The notes beneath the pieces were generated by a model. It was given only the letters and a program-made list of their open reading frames with translations, did not search any database and was not told where the DNA came from. Both the position numbers and the translations under genes were made by a program. From Bacteroidaceae bacterium (GTDB lineage Bacteria > Bacteroidota > Bacteroidia > Bacteroidales > Bacteroidaceae), in NCBI GenBank assembly GCA_017541025.1, contig JAFXZY010000058.1, positions 26,516 to 90,515 of the forward strand: a stretch of DNA of 64,000 bases, in the 5' to 3' direction. Positions 1 through 10,000 of the stretch are shown here, one piece after another. Positions within the stretch are counted from its first letter, which is position 1. Every line of letters begins with the position of its first letter.

Positions 1-18
1 TTTTTTAGCCCCTCCCAT

Positions 19-37
19 CCTCCCCACAAGGGGGAGG
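19..37. repeat. Short GC-rich inverted repeat
   Basis: CCTCCCC and GGGGAGG form a perfect 7-bp stem around a short ACAAG loop just beyond the 3' end of the first minus-strand gene. The sequence past the stem on the minus strand is not T-rich, so it is a weak terminator at best. Similar CTCC/GGAG hairpins recur near 36344 and 40626. Confidence 0.4.
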
Positions 38-63
38 TGACAAATGGGGGTATGGGTCATTGG

Positions 64-3000
64 TTACTTTAATGTTTTTTTACCATTCACAATATTTACG
101 CCCTTCTGCATCTTACTCAAGCGCTGACCGGCGAGATTGAAGATAACGACGTTAGAATCCTTAAGGTCATTAAGGCCCTTAATACCTGTTGCCTCTTCTT
201 CGAAGAAATAAACCTTAATACCAGAAACAGGAACATTCAGGTAAGCACGGAAGGCTCCTATGGTTGGCTTAGCCTCTCCAACATGGTAGAAACCTATAAC
301 GTTATTCTGGTTCTGGAGTACGTACGAACCCTCTGCAGCAGGAGTTGCCTGATATACTCCACGAAGAATGCCATTACCAAGCTTGCCCTCACTGGTTACA
401 GCAACATCTGTAGCTGTCAGAACCAGCATGCCATTGCCACTTACCAATACAGGCTTGTTGGCACTAATGCTGGTAACACTCTCCAACTTAACGGTTGTAC
501 CCTCGACTGAAGTGGCCTTATATGCTGTGAACTCAGCAGGAACAGCAGCCTCGAAGGGAAGAATCAGTGTCCTGTACGTGTTTACCTGAGTCTGATAAGA
601 AGCCTGAGTAGCTGTGAATTTATAGGGTGTACCAAAGTTTGCCCCATCCGTCAGGTAAAGGTTTTCGCATACCCCGTTGTTGATGATATTCGTACCGGTA
701 ATACCAGACTCTGGCGAAACGACAACCAACAGATTAGAACCATCGGGCATACTGCCTGTCAGTGCTTCTGGCTCGAAGACATAACCGGACAGGTCAACAG
801 ATGTTACCTTGTTTCTTAATGCCTCAGAAATGATGCTCTCAACGTCGGCAGGATAAACGACGCCTAACATCTTCATGCGGAAATCGGCAATCTCCTTGGC
901 TGTCATACCAACCTCATTGTGGCAGTAGGTATAGAACTTGTCTGTCAGGGTTTCTCCTTCAAGTGTTTTAATGTAATCCAGAATACCGTCTATATTCTCC
1001 TTATAGCGGAGAGTCTCGTAGTAAGAGAAGCTTGTCAACTCATAGTCCCTGTACAAATCGCTCTCACTTACACCCAGCAAGCCTTCCAGAATAACGCCCA
1101 GCGTACCGGTACGGTCAGCACCGATGTGGCAATGGAAGTAAACGGGCTTATCGTTCTTTACGCAATCGAAGATAAAATCCAGATTTTGCTTATAGAGGTC
1201 CTTACGGTTCTGCATACCACTCTCGTAGTAATCCTCGTTGGTAATGCGCTTATAGATAACGTCATCGCCAAGAGGAGACTTGGTGATGTAAGCTGCCTCA
1301 TAGTCAATACGGAGGTCAAGCTCAGCCTTCATACCAACGGCACGGAGGGCAGCAATGCCCTCAGGCGTGATGTTGTACTCACCGTTCCATTCTGCACCAC
1401 GATAGATAAGACCATACTTAATGGGCTTGCCGCTGGCAGTCTGCCAACCACCCAGGTCACGCATGTTGCCAGTTCCTTCAGCATAGATTTGACGAAGCTG
1501 ACCTGTGGTAGTGAAGCTGGAATTGATAATCTCCGTAGGGTTACCGTCAACCGTTTCCAATACCTTATAATAATAGGTCTGGTTGGGTAGCAAGTTATAT
1601 ATCTCGTAGTGGGTCTCGTCCTTTACTTCTGCAGTGAAGGCATCAGAGAAGTCCTCGTTAAGGCTCCATACCACTTGGTGAGTTGTAGAAGAAGTCTGGT
1701 TCCAGAAGATTGTAGCAGGCTCAGGAATGTCGCGGCGTACAGGAGGAGCAATATTGTACTCCTTAATCTTAGTGTCCTCCTTACCTTCATAAGTAACATT
1801 GGCCAGATACTCTCTTACACGGATATTCTCGATATTGAAGTCTTGCTCGAACATACCGCTCTGTACAGGATGGAAGCGCCACCAGGCTCGGTCATTGTCA
1901 TCGGTATAGTCCTTGACATACACATAGCCACTGGACTGACCATAAAGACCGCTTGCTTCCTCTCCATTCTGACATTGCATTGTGTAAACGCCGCCTTTAA
2001 GCCAGGTTATTATCTGCTCATATTCCGGTTCGGAGTTGGACAGAAGCCAGCCTTCTTCGTCAATAGTGCCGAAGTACAGCTTACCCTCATCGGCAGATTG
2101 AATATACCAGTTGCTGCCCTTATGGGTGAGTTTGAAGCAGAAGCGGGCATCCGATTCGTCAAATGTCTTTACAGAGAGATAACCATCGGAACCGGTGCGG
2201 ACGTACTTGTTGCTATACAAGTTCTCTATGTAGTAATAGCCCTCGTTCAGGGGATTGATTGTAAGACCGTCAACAGCGATAATCATCTGCAGAAGTGCAT
2301 CGTTACGCTGCTGGACTGTAGCATTCTCATCAAGGGCACTTGCCGCAGCCAAAGCTTCCTTGACAGCATTCACGCTTGTTGCAGTATAGCAACCGGGAGC
2401 CGTGCCCACTTCCTCATCAGAAGGCAGTTTGGCACTATAAGACTGAATGGCATTCTGCAAGTCTTCATGACTCATATCCTGTACCAGGTCTGGTACGATG
2501 TTATAGCAGTTCCAATGGTAATCGGTCTTGTAATCAAGATAAAGAGAAGGATAGATATGGATGGTAGAAGCAAAGTCGTTGTCGAAGGTATAGATATCGG
2601 GAACTTCAGGCTTCGTATCGCAAATCATATATACCTCGTATGCACCGGATGCACGCCAGAAAGCCCATTTTCCCCATTCCTTGGTGTCAGCCTGACTACC
2701 CACAGTAATCTTTTCCAACTTAGAGTTATATCCCATGGCGTATGTGCCTGTTGTTGTCAGGGTGTTGGGTAAAGAGATCTCGGTAATCTGAGTCTTATAA
2801 ATAGCTTCCTCACCGATGGAAACAAGACCTTCGGGCAAAGTTATAGAGGTGATGGGAGCATACCGGAAGGCATAGTTACCGATACCTGTTACACTATAGG
2901 TCTTTCCCTCGTATGTAACCTGTGTCGGAACAACGAAGTCACCTGAATAGGTGCTTGGATTGCTGGAGCCCGGCTTGCTTTCGGTGGGATAGGTAATACT

Positions 3001-3711
3001 TACCTTGTCCTCCGCAGTCATCTTATACTTGATGCCGTCAACGGTGAAGTCTTTCAGTTCCAGTCCGCTGCCCATATCAGGCATAATGGTGTATTTGCCG
3101 CCCCAGTACGGATCGTTTGCATACTCCTCAAAAACATCAGGATAGACGTGTATTCTGGAAGCATAGCCATGATCGAAGGTGTACTTATCGGGAACCGTTG
3201 GCTTAGCGTGGCAATCCATGTAGATATCATACTCGGGAGATTCGCGATAAAGAATCCATTCGCCCCAAGCCTCGCTGGCACAATCTCCGCTAAAAGTAAC
3301 TTTCGTCAGATTGTCGTTATAGGCCATAGCATATTGTCCGAACTTCGTTGCAGTACCGGGAACGGTCAATACGGAAATCTTTGTGTTGTAAATAGCTTTC
3401 TCACCAATGGAAACAAGGCCCTCGGGTAGAGTCAGAGAGGTAATGGCAGCACTTCGGAAGGCATATTTGCCAATGGCAGTTACATTATAGGTAATGCCTT
3501 CGTTGGAAACCTGAGCAGGGATAATGACATCACCCGTGTAAGGACTGCAGTTGTCGCTGTCGTTTGGTTTACTCTCGTTAGGATACGTGACAGTAGCAGT
3601 CTTTGTTTCGTCATCAAGGTCATACTTGATGCCATCTACGGTCACACTCGTTTGGGCAGATGATACTATCGAGACCATCGCCACGGAAAAGAAAGTGAGT
3701 AGTTTTTTCAT
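64..3711 (-). CDS. Secreted LRR (BspA-like) protein with tyrosine phosphatase domain
   Basis: A 1215-residue exported protein. Residues 1-20 form a Sec signal peptide. Two consecutive BspA-type (LRR_5) leucine-rich blocks follow (about 25-210 and 223-410), recognisable by repeated 'LTLPEGLVSIGE'-like units. Next come a short helical linker, a region with a lectin-like look ('GYYYIENLYSNKYVR', about 490-620) and a fibronectin-III-like stretch (about 660-750). A Y_phosphatase3-type domain follows: 'GNMRDLGGW' opens it, and the P-loop HCHIGADRTG gives Cys861 and Arg867 of the CX5R motif, so the active site looks intact. The last ~25 residues (FNLAGQRL...GKKTLK) resemble the C-terminal sorting tails of Bacteroidota type IX secretion cargo; that is inference. 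It is likely a cell-surface or secreted protein. The substrate (phosphotyrosine, phosphoserine or phosphoinositide) cannot be told. The upstream -7 match is poor (AAATTTTG near 3773). Confidence 0.8.
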   Translation of the reverse strand: MKKLLTFFSVAMVSIVSSAQTSVTVDGIKYDLDDETKTATVTYPNESKPNDSDNCSPYTGDVIIPAQVSNEGITYNVTAIGKYAFRSAAITSLTLPEGLVSIGEKAIYNTKISVLTVPGTATKFGQYAMAYNDNLTKVTFSGDCASEAWGEWILYRESPEYDIYMDCHAKPTVPDKYTFDHGYASRIHVYPDVFEEYANDPYWGGKYTIMPDMGSGLELKDFTVDGIKYKMTAEDKVSITYPTESKPGSSNPSTYSGDFVVPTQVTYEGKTYSVTGIGNYAFRYAPITSITLPEGLVSIGEEAIYKTQITEISLPNTLTTTGTYAMGYNSKLEKITVGSQADTKEWGKWAFWRASGAYEVYMICDTKPEVPDIYTFDNDFASTIHIYPSLYLDYKTDYHWNCYNIVPDLVQDMSHEDLQNAIQSYSAKLPSDEEVGTAPGCYTATSVNAVKEALAAASALDENATVQQRNDALLQMIIAVDGLTINPLNEGYYYIENLYSNKYVRTGSDGYLSVKTFDESDARFCFKLTHKGSNWYIQSADEGKLYFGTIDEEGWLLSNSEPEYEQIITWLKGGVYTMQCQNGEEASGLYGQSSGYVYVKDYTDDNDRAWWRFHPVQSGMFEQDFNIENIRVREYLANVTYEGKEDTKIKEYNIAPPVRRDIPEPATIFWNQTSSTTHQVVWSLNEDFSDAFTAEVKDETHYEIYNLLPNQTYYYKVLETVDGNPTEIINSSFTTTGQLRQIYAEGTGNMRDLGGWQTASGKPIKYGLIYRGAEWNGEYNITPEGIAALRAVGMKAELDLRIDYEAAYITKSPLGDDVIYKRITNEDYYESGMQNRKDLYKQNLDFIFDCVKNDKPVYFHCHIGADRTGTLGVILEGLLGVSESDLYRDYELTSFSYYETLRYKENIDGILDYIKTLEGETLTDKFYTYCHNEVGMTAKEIADFRMKMLGVVYPADVESIISEALRNKVTSVDLSGYVFEPEALTGSMPDGSNLLVVVSPESGITGTNIINNGVCENLYLTDGANFGTPYKFTATQASYQTQVNTYRTLILPFEAAVPAEFTAYKATSVEGTTVKLESVTSISANKPVLVSGNGMLVLTATDVAVTSEGKLGNGILRGVYQATPAAEGSYVLQNQNNVIGFYHVGEAKPTIGAFRAYLNVPVSGIKVYFFEEEATGIKGLNDLKDSNVVIFNLAGQRLSKMQKGVNIVNGKKTLK

Positions 3712-4240
3712 GAACTCAAATAGTTTTTGTTATTTATAAATTTGTGTGTTGTTATTATCTGTTTCTTATAAGACAAAATTTTGACCTGAAAAAAATCCCA
3801 TATCCTCATTTTTTTTGATGAATATGGGAAATTTGTTCTTTCACAGGATAAAACTGACAGAAAACGGCCTTACCCCCCCACCCCATTCATTTACAATTGA
3901 AAATTATATTAATCTCCTATGCGGCAAGCCGCAAGAAATCTTACAGATCTTTCAGATAAGTCCCCGCGCTGGAAGAAAAATGTTCTTAAGCGCACAGCTG
4001 TACGCCCTTTGTTTGGCTCTCTCTGCCACATTTAAATTAGAGATGGAATAGGATCTGATAGATCTCTCGCCGATAGGCGTAGGAAATTTTATATAATTCT
4101 CAATGGGAACGGGAACGATAACTAATGGTCAATGGTTCAAGATTGACGATGGCTGAGGGATTAGAGATTAGGACCATTGAGCATTGAACATTCTTTCTTT
4201 GTCAAGTATGTAATAAAAAAGGCACGTATTTGGCACAAGT
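3712..4240. other. Intergenic region with degenerate repeats, no convincing gene
   Basis: About 530 bases between two divergent genes. A plus-strand frame at 3815-4051 is open, but it has no family resemblance and no promoter, so I do not call it. The stretch holds a small perfect hairpin GCGGC-AA-GCCGC (about 3920-3931), repeated 'AGATCT' words (about 3942-4065) and the long inverted repeat at 4124-4185. It reads like degraded repetitive spacer DNA rather than a gene. Confidence 0.5.
4124..4185. repeat. Imperfect inverted repeat AATGGTCAATGGT / ACCATTGAGCATT
   Basis: The 13-nt arms (4124-4136 and 4173-4185) match at 12 of 13 positions and are separated by 36 nt. The word ATTGA/TCAAT is repeated several more times between and beside the arms. 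No T-run follows, so it does not look like a terminator. It sits about 56 bp upstream of the promoter of the next gene. Confidence 0.55.
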
Positions 4241-4272
4241 TTTGGATTGTATCTGGAAAATAATTACTTTTG
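4241..4272 (+). promoter_or_regulatory. Bacteroidota consensus promoter
   Basis: TTTG (4241-4244), a 20-nt spacer and TACTTTTG (4265-4272) match the TTTG-N19-21-TAnnTTTG consensus fully. The predicted transcript begins near 4278, which makes ATG 4296 the first usable start. Confidence 0.75.
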
Positions 4273-4295
4273 CAACGGCTAATGAAAAGAAATCT

Positions 4296-5240
4296 ATGAA
4301 GAATTTGAATATTCCCTTGATTGGGACATTGCTTTTAATATCACTGGTCGTATGTCCTATACTTTATGTTTATGTTGGTCCGGCATTGGATGACATACAA
4401 TTGACGGCATTGAATACGTTGATTGCTATTTCTGCATGCAGTTCTCTTTTGTGTTTTATTATTGGCGACCTGACTCGGAATAACAGTCAAGTTGACAAAA
4501 TCTGGAGTATTTTACCCTTTATTTACTGTTGGATTATTGCCATCCATGGTGGAATGCATCCTCGCCTTGTGATTATGGCTGTACTGGCAACCCTATGGGG
4601 CTTTCGCCTTACATTCAACTTTGCCCGTAAGGGGGCTTATCGACTTAAATTCTGGAAAGGTGAAGAGGATTATCGTTGGAAATTGCTGCGAGAAACTCCT
4701 TTCCTAAAGAACCGCCTGATATGGATGTTTTTTAATCTTATTTTTATTTCATCGTATCAGAATGTTCTCTTGCTTTTTATTACGTTTCCTGCTTTGGTAA
4801 GCATGAATTCCACGGTACCATTCGGCTTCATTGATGTTTTGGCTACAGTTCTTATGCTCGGATTTATTATCTATGAAACTGTAGCTGATGAACAGCAATG
4901 GGCCTTCCAGTCCAAAAAGTGGACGATGATAAAGGAGGGGAGAAAGTTGGAGGAACTTCCAGATCCCTATAACAAAGGTTTTAATACATTGGGGCTTTGG
5001 AGTATTAGCCGTCACCCCAATTATATGGCTGAGCAGTCCATTTGGGTTAGCTTTTACATTTTCTCCATTGGTGCTGGGGTGGGCATTGTTAATTGGAGTA
5101 TGATCGGTGCTTTGTTGCTGATTGTCCTTTTCATGGGCAGTACAAATCTTGTAGAGGGTATCTGCAATGAAAAATATCCTCAGTACAGGGATTATTGCAA
5201 AAGAGTTAACAAATTTATTCCGTACAGCCTTACCTCTTGA
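4296..5240 (+). CDS. DUF1295 / steroid 5-alpha-reductase-like membrane protein
   Basis: A 314-residue polytopic membrane protein with about seven to eight hydrophobic segments. The C-terminal half carries SRHPNY (about residues 238-243), preceded by 'ADEQQWAFQ'; this is the hallmark of the DUF1295 branch of the 3-oxo-5-alpha-steroid 4-dehydrogenase / isoprenylcysteine methyltransferase superfamily. Members bind NAD(P)H or SAM-type cofactors at the membrane, but the substrate of this branch is not established, so no reaction is assigned. An upstream in-frame TTG at 4230 would start before the promoter and is rejected. The 3' end overlaps the convergent next gene by 11 bp. Confidence 0.8.
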   Translation: MKNLNIPLIGTLLLISLVVCPILYVYVGPALDDIQLTALNTLIAISACSSLLCFIIGDLTRNNSQVDKIWSILPFIYCWIIAIHGGMHPRLVIMAVLATLWGFRLTFNFARKGAYRLKFWKGEEDYRWKLLRETPFLKNRLIWMFFNLIFISSYQNVLLLFITFPALVSMNSTVPFGFIDVLATVLMLGFIIYETVADEQQWAFQSKKWTMIKEGRKLEELPDPYNKGFNTLGLWSISRHPNYMAEQSIWVSFYIFSIGAGVGIVNWSMIGALLLIVLFMGSTNLVEGICNEKYPQYRDYCKRVNKFIPYSLTS

Positions 5241-6807
5241 TCTTGGATTGCTGTTTGTCGTATTTCTCCCAGAGTTTCTTCTTTACCGTTAGCTCTTTCT
5301 GCCTTGCAGTACTCTCGCGAGCGGCTTTCTCTGCAGCTGCTTCTTCCTCTGGAGAGGCGTAAGCATGATGGAAGCCTTGCTGCTTGTTCCATTCGCCTCG
5401 GGTAAAGTCGGGGAAGGCGACGGCTGCACAACCATTGTCCATGCTTATGGAACCCAGTTCTGCCAAAGCGCACCATTCTGCCAAGTCATAGACATCGATA
5501 TCAAGAGGCAGACCATTCTGCAAGCAATATACGAGACGGGCATCCATTGTGTAATCCATTCCGCCATGACCGAACTCACGACCCAGTTCGCCAAACTTCT
5601 TCAGGATGGGATGGTAGTATTGCTTCATCAGAGCATCGTATTCAGCCTTCGGAAGGAAGTTGTGCCCTGATATCTTGCCTGCCATTTCAGCAAGCCCCAT
5701 ATCGCTGGCGCTCTTTTTGCTGATAAAAATCTTAGGATCGGGATATTTTGTGCAGAAGCCCGTCATACCCGTCAGCTTGTACATACGATTATAGGGCTGA
5801 GGGCTCATCACATTGTGCTGAATCTCCATCACCTTACCTTTCTCTGTTCGCATGAGCGTGGTGGTGTGGTCGCCATTACGGAAAAAGTCGCACTCCTTGC
5901 CGGTCACTTCCTTATAACCTTCACGTCCGCAGAAGGGCTCGGTATCCATAGCAATGAGCGTCTTGATGCGATCACCCCGATGGATATTCAGCGCCTGAGC
6001 GATGGGGCCAAGTCCGTGTGTGGCATAGACGTCGCCACGGTTCTCCTTATTGTATTTCAGACGCCAATGCAGGTTCTCCGGATCTGAGCCGTCAGGATTA
6101 TGCCAGTATCCCGTCCAGATGTTTGCCTCGTTCAGTGTATGGATGTAAGCACCCTCGGCACGTATAATCTCGCCAAAGAGTCCCTGCTGTGCCATGTTTA
6201 GGGCGCACATCTCGTAATAGTCGTAGCAACAGTTTTCCAGCATCATACAATGCACGCGGTTCTTCTCGCTCAGGTCTATAAGTTCCCAACATTGTTCCAG
6301 GTTCATGGCGCTGGGCACCTCGATGGCTGTATGCTTGCCGTTTTCCATAGCGCATTTGGCGATGGGGAAATGATGGTCCCAGTCTGTAGCGACATATATC
6401 AGATCGATATCATTGCGCTTGCACATATCAACGTACCCTGTTTCTCCGCTGTATATCTCAGCAGGGGGCAGACCCACTTCTCGCAGGTATTTCTGTGCAT
6501 CTCTGGCACGAGACTCCTCATAATCGCAGAGCGCGACTATCTGCACACCGGGTATGTGGCAGTACCTCTTCACCGCCCAGGGGCCGCGGCTACCAAGTCC
6601 GGCAAACCCTACCCTAACGGTCTCCAACTTTGGTGAGGTCAGTCCCAGAGCCGACTGCTGTCCGGCAGGACGAGCTGGTGTTTCCGAAACGATAGTTCCT
6701 TTGTCCCAATGCCATTTTGTGCTGGGGCTTGTGCTTTGAGCAAAGACAACCTTGCCGGCAGTGAAAGCCAGCAAAAAAGAGAATAACGCGATGATGGTTC
6801 TTTTCAT
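5230..6807 (-). CDS. Secreted Gfo/Idh/MocA oxidoreductase, GH109-like
   Basis: 525 residues. A Sec signal peptide (residues 1-23, ending VVFA) precedes a Rossmann fold with GLGSRG (70-75). The dinucleotide-binding motif, the 'EVPSAMNLEQCWELI' segment and 'MMLENCCYDYYEM' are typical of GH109 alpha-N-acetylgalactosaminidases, which hydrolyse glycosides with a transiently used, tightly bound NAD+. That family assignment is probable but rests on remembered motifs; a plain dehydrogenase is the alternative. The signal peptide implies a periplasmic or surface-exposed enzyme acting on GalNAc-containing glycans such as mucin. The C-terminus is highly charged (Lys/Glu/Arg). A -7-like box TATTTTTG lies at 6838-6845 on the minus strand, but its best -33 partner is 23 nt away, which is longer than usual. 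Confidence 0.78.
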   Translation of the reverse strand: MKRTIIALFSFLLAFTAGKVVFAQSTSPSTKWHWDKGTIVSETPARPAGQQSALGLTSPKLETVRVGFAGLGSRGPWAVKRYCHIPGVQIVALCDYEESRARDAQKYLREVGLPPAEIYSGETGYVDMCKRNDIDLIYVATDWDHHFPIAKCAMENGKHTAIEVPSAMNLEQCWELIDLSEKNRVHCMMLENCCYDYYEMCALNMAQQGLFGEIIRAEGAYIHTLNEANIWTGYWHNPDGSDPENLHWRLKYNKENRGDVYATHGLGPIAQALNIHRGDRIKTLIAMDTEPFCGREGYKEVTGKECDFFRNGDHTTTLMRTEKGKVMEIQHNVMSPQPYNRMYKLTGMTGFCTKYPDPKIFISKKSASDMGLAEMAGKISGHNFLPKAEYDALMKQYYHPILKKFGELGREFGHGGMDYTMDARLVYCLQNGLPLDIDVYDLAEWCALAELGSISMDNGCAAVAFPDFTRGEWNKQQGFHHAYASPEEEAAAEKAARESTARQKELTVKKKLWEKYDKQQSKIKR

Positions 6808-6980
6808 AATCTACTTCTATTATTAAGGTTCACGGCACAAAAATAGACAATTTCTGTTAAATTCATTGCAAAACAAACTTTTTTTATTGCTTTCTGCTTA
6901 TAAAATTAAGAATATACTTTCGTTTACCGGCTTCAACTTAGCCTCAGGAGCAGGCGAAACTTTGCCTTAGCTGCTGACAA

Positions 6981-7013
6981 TGAAAGAAGCTGCCCAATGG
7001 ACAGCTTCTTTCA
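6981..7013 (-). terminator. Hairpin downstream of the 1490-residue protein gene
   Basis: A perfect 12-bp stem TGAAAGAAGCTG / CAGCTTCTTTCA with a 9-nt loop lies 19 bp past the stop codon of the minus-strand gene. The T-tract is weak, so it may act as an mRNA 3' stabilising hairpin as well as a terminator. Confidence 0.6.
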
Positions 7014-7031
7014 ATATCATTAAAAAATCAG

Positions 7032-10000
7032 TTACTTCAGTACCTTTCGGCCTCCGATGATATACAGACCGTTGGGCAGTGAGCGTAAACCTGTACTACT
7101 GTCAACACCCTGCAGTACCATACGGCCGTTCAAGTCGAAGACATTTACAATCTGCGGTTCAGTCTTCAGGGCATTTACAACATCCTCGTCGTCTTCACCG
7201 GCATTTACATAGTTGCCATCGACTAAGATAACGACTTTACTTTCAGGACTGAGGGTTGGAACTTCGTCCTTGCCCAATGTCTGGAACCATACGGGTTTCT
7301 CTGTCTCTCCACGGTTCAGACCGTATGTGGCAACACCTGTTGCAGCCTCTTCGACAGTAACATAAGTAGTATTCTCCTTGACAACGGCCTCCTCGTGCTT
7401 GTAACCGATAATATCTGTGAGAGAAGGACTTTCGATAACCCAAATGTTGGAAGTATATTTACCTACTCCATTGTGGAGCCATCCTACAAGAATACCATGT
7501 CCGTCACCGTTGCCATACGTTACATTGCGGGCATCAAGCATGATATCACTGATAACAACATAATTGTCGTCTCCGTCCGTAGCACCTGCAACAAGACCTG
7601 CACTCCATCCGCTCAACAAATTACCGGCAAACATACAGTTCTTAACGGTTGAGTTATTCTTGATTTTACCAATCAGACCACCGCAGTCGCCCTTACCGTT
7701 CTCTACGGTAGCATTACTGTAGCAGCGTGTCATGGTTCCCTGGAAGGTACCGCAGATAGAGCCTGTATGCTCGGCATTGTCGCTGCCGCCTACACTTCCA
7801 CCCTGAACGTTAACACCGTCGATGGTTCCTCCCTGAATGGTACCGAAAATCATCATGTTGGCATTGGTAATGGGATACAGGTTACCCTTGAAGGTACCGG
7901 CATAAGGTGTAGCTATGGTACCGATGGGTGAGTACTGACTATCGGCAAGGTCGATAGGAGCCACAATTTCAGCATTGAGCTGTGTATTGCCTAAGCTGTT
8001 AACATTATTTGCAAACCAAACCATATCACTGGCTGTTGCCAACTGATAGAAGCCACCCTTGAGGGCAGGAGCACCCTGGAAATAACGCTGGTAGAAGGCA
8101 GTGTTCTTAATTGCATCCATAGCCTTAGCCTCTGCAATACTGAATGTTCCCTGTTCCCAACCAGATACAATATCATCCACAACATTCTGCATCTCGACAA
8201 CTTCTTCCTGAGGAGACTCAGGATCGTTATAGCATGCATCCAACATAGCAAGAGCATTATCCATCAACTCGATGTATGCCTCCTTGCAACTGTCGATACG
8301 GTGGAAAACATCGGTGAACTGACCACAGATGTCAAGCAGCGCTTCTGCGTTCTTACCCTCTGTTGCAGCAATCAGATTCTGCAACTCGCCGCGGAGTTCT
8401 GCAGAGAAGTTGGGCATAGACTTGTAATGAGGTAATGTCTCGTCATCTGAATTTGGTATATCTGAAATACCGATGTATTCGATTAGTGTATTGGCACGAT
8501 CGATATAGGATTCCATTCCATCACCCATCAAATCAGTAGCTTCTTCTGTAGTACCCAAATAAAACAGACGGAAATTACCGAATCCAATCCAGTCGTTAGC
8601 CAGACCGGTACCGGGGATACGCAAACCTACGGTAAGGGTACCGTCTGTTACGTTTGTCAGCACGCGGTTCTCATAGCGACCAGCCTTGAAAGCGTATGCA
8701 CAGGTAACAGGACCATGAGGAACATAGTGGTAAGCATCGTCGATAAACAACGAATCGTCAACATTGCCGTTTGCGTCGGGAGTGAGCAGACAGTTCACAC
8801 CGTCTATGGCATTATCTCCGCTTACCATATCCTCGGTCAGAGCCTGGATGTAATTCTCGTCGTTGTTAGCATAAAGATATGCAATGTAATTGTCGTTAGC
8901 GTTGAAGCTGTTAGATGCAGGACGAGTAGCAGCATTGACACGCAGCTCGTAAACACCGTTCTTCAAGCCAGTCAGAGTCTGGTGAACATCAGCCTTGGCA
9001 TTCCAAACCTCACCTGCTGTCATTACACCTTCCACGGTACCTGTTGTAAGAGTTGAACCATCCTTCCAAGTTGTCCAGCCATCGAAGTTAGGCTTAGCAG
9101 AAAGATCGGCATTAACCACCAGGTTGGTAATCTCCGTACCCTTCTGATAGTTCGACTTGATGGCAGCCTCTAAAAGTCCATTCATGAATGTAACCTCGGC
9201 AACAATCTGTTCGCCTGTGAGGCTCTTGTTTTCAATGATATAGCCAGCTGAACCATTGGGGAATTCCTCACAAGGCTCCACGTCTTCCTCGATATAAGAA
9301 AGGAGCGTTTCGTATGTAGAGCCAAAGAACTCGTCGCTGTGCTCGTTCACATAGGTTACGATTTCTTCCAGACGGTCTGTATATTGCTTGTACGAAGCTG
9401 CACTGGTTTCAACGGCAGCACGTGCCTCCATCATAGCATTATATACATCAGCATCGAATTCCTCTAATGCTGCAAAAGCGTCCAACGATGCTTCGTATGC
9501 CTCAATGTCACCCTTAAAGGCAACTACGTTTTCGGCATATTCCTTTCCTACAGCAACGACGTTCTTACGGAACTCAGCCATATCGTTGGTGTATTGTCCC
9601 TCGGAAATCATGTACACCACTCCGTGGGTGGGATCAAGTGTGGGAGAATCGTCAACGTCGAGTGTCTGGAACCAGACAGGTGAGGTGATGTTACCCTTAT
9701 TCAAGCCAAATGTAGCGACACCTGTAGCTGCATCTGAATCCGAAATCTTATGAGTATTAGCAAGAACAACAGCTTCCTCGTGCTTATAGCCTACAATGTC
9801 TGTAAGAGAGGGACCTTCTATAACCCAGATATTAGAAGTCTTCTGGCCTACTCCATCATGGAACCAGCCAACCAACAGACCGTGACCGTCACCATTCTCG
9901 TAAGTTACGTTACGTGCATCAAGCAGAATATCACTGATGGTAACATCTGTATCGTTGCCGTCGGTAGAACCTGAAACAAGTCCTGCACTCCATCCACAAG

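Noticed and set aside
1609-2772. 387-codon plus-strand frame
   Set aside because: It lies wholly antisense to the LRR-phosphatase gene, has no promoter and no recognisable domain; the opposite frame is a clear multi-domain protein.
3815-4051. 78-codon plus-strand frame in the intergenic region
   Set aside because: No promoter, no family resemblance, and it runs through hairpins and degenerate repeat words.
3910-4100. Structured RNA or riboswitch
   Set aside because: Only a 5-bp hairpin and repeated AGATCT words are visible; no known riboswitch core could be matched.
4230-4295. TTG start extending the DUF1295 protein by 22 residues
   Set aside because: It precedes and overlaps a full consensus promoter, so it would not be transcribed.
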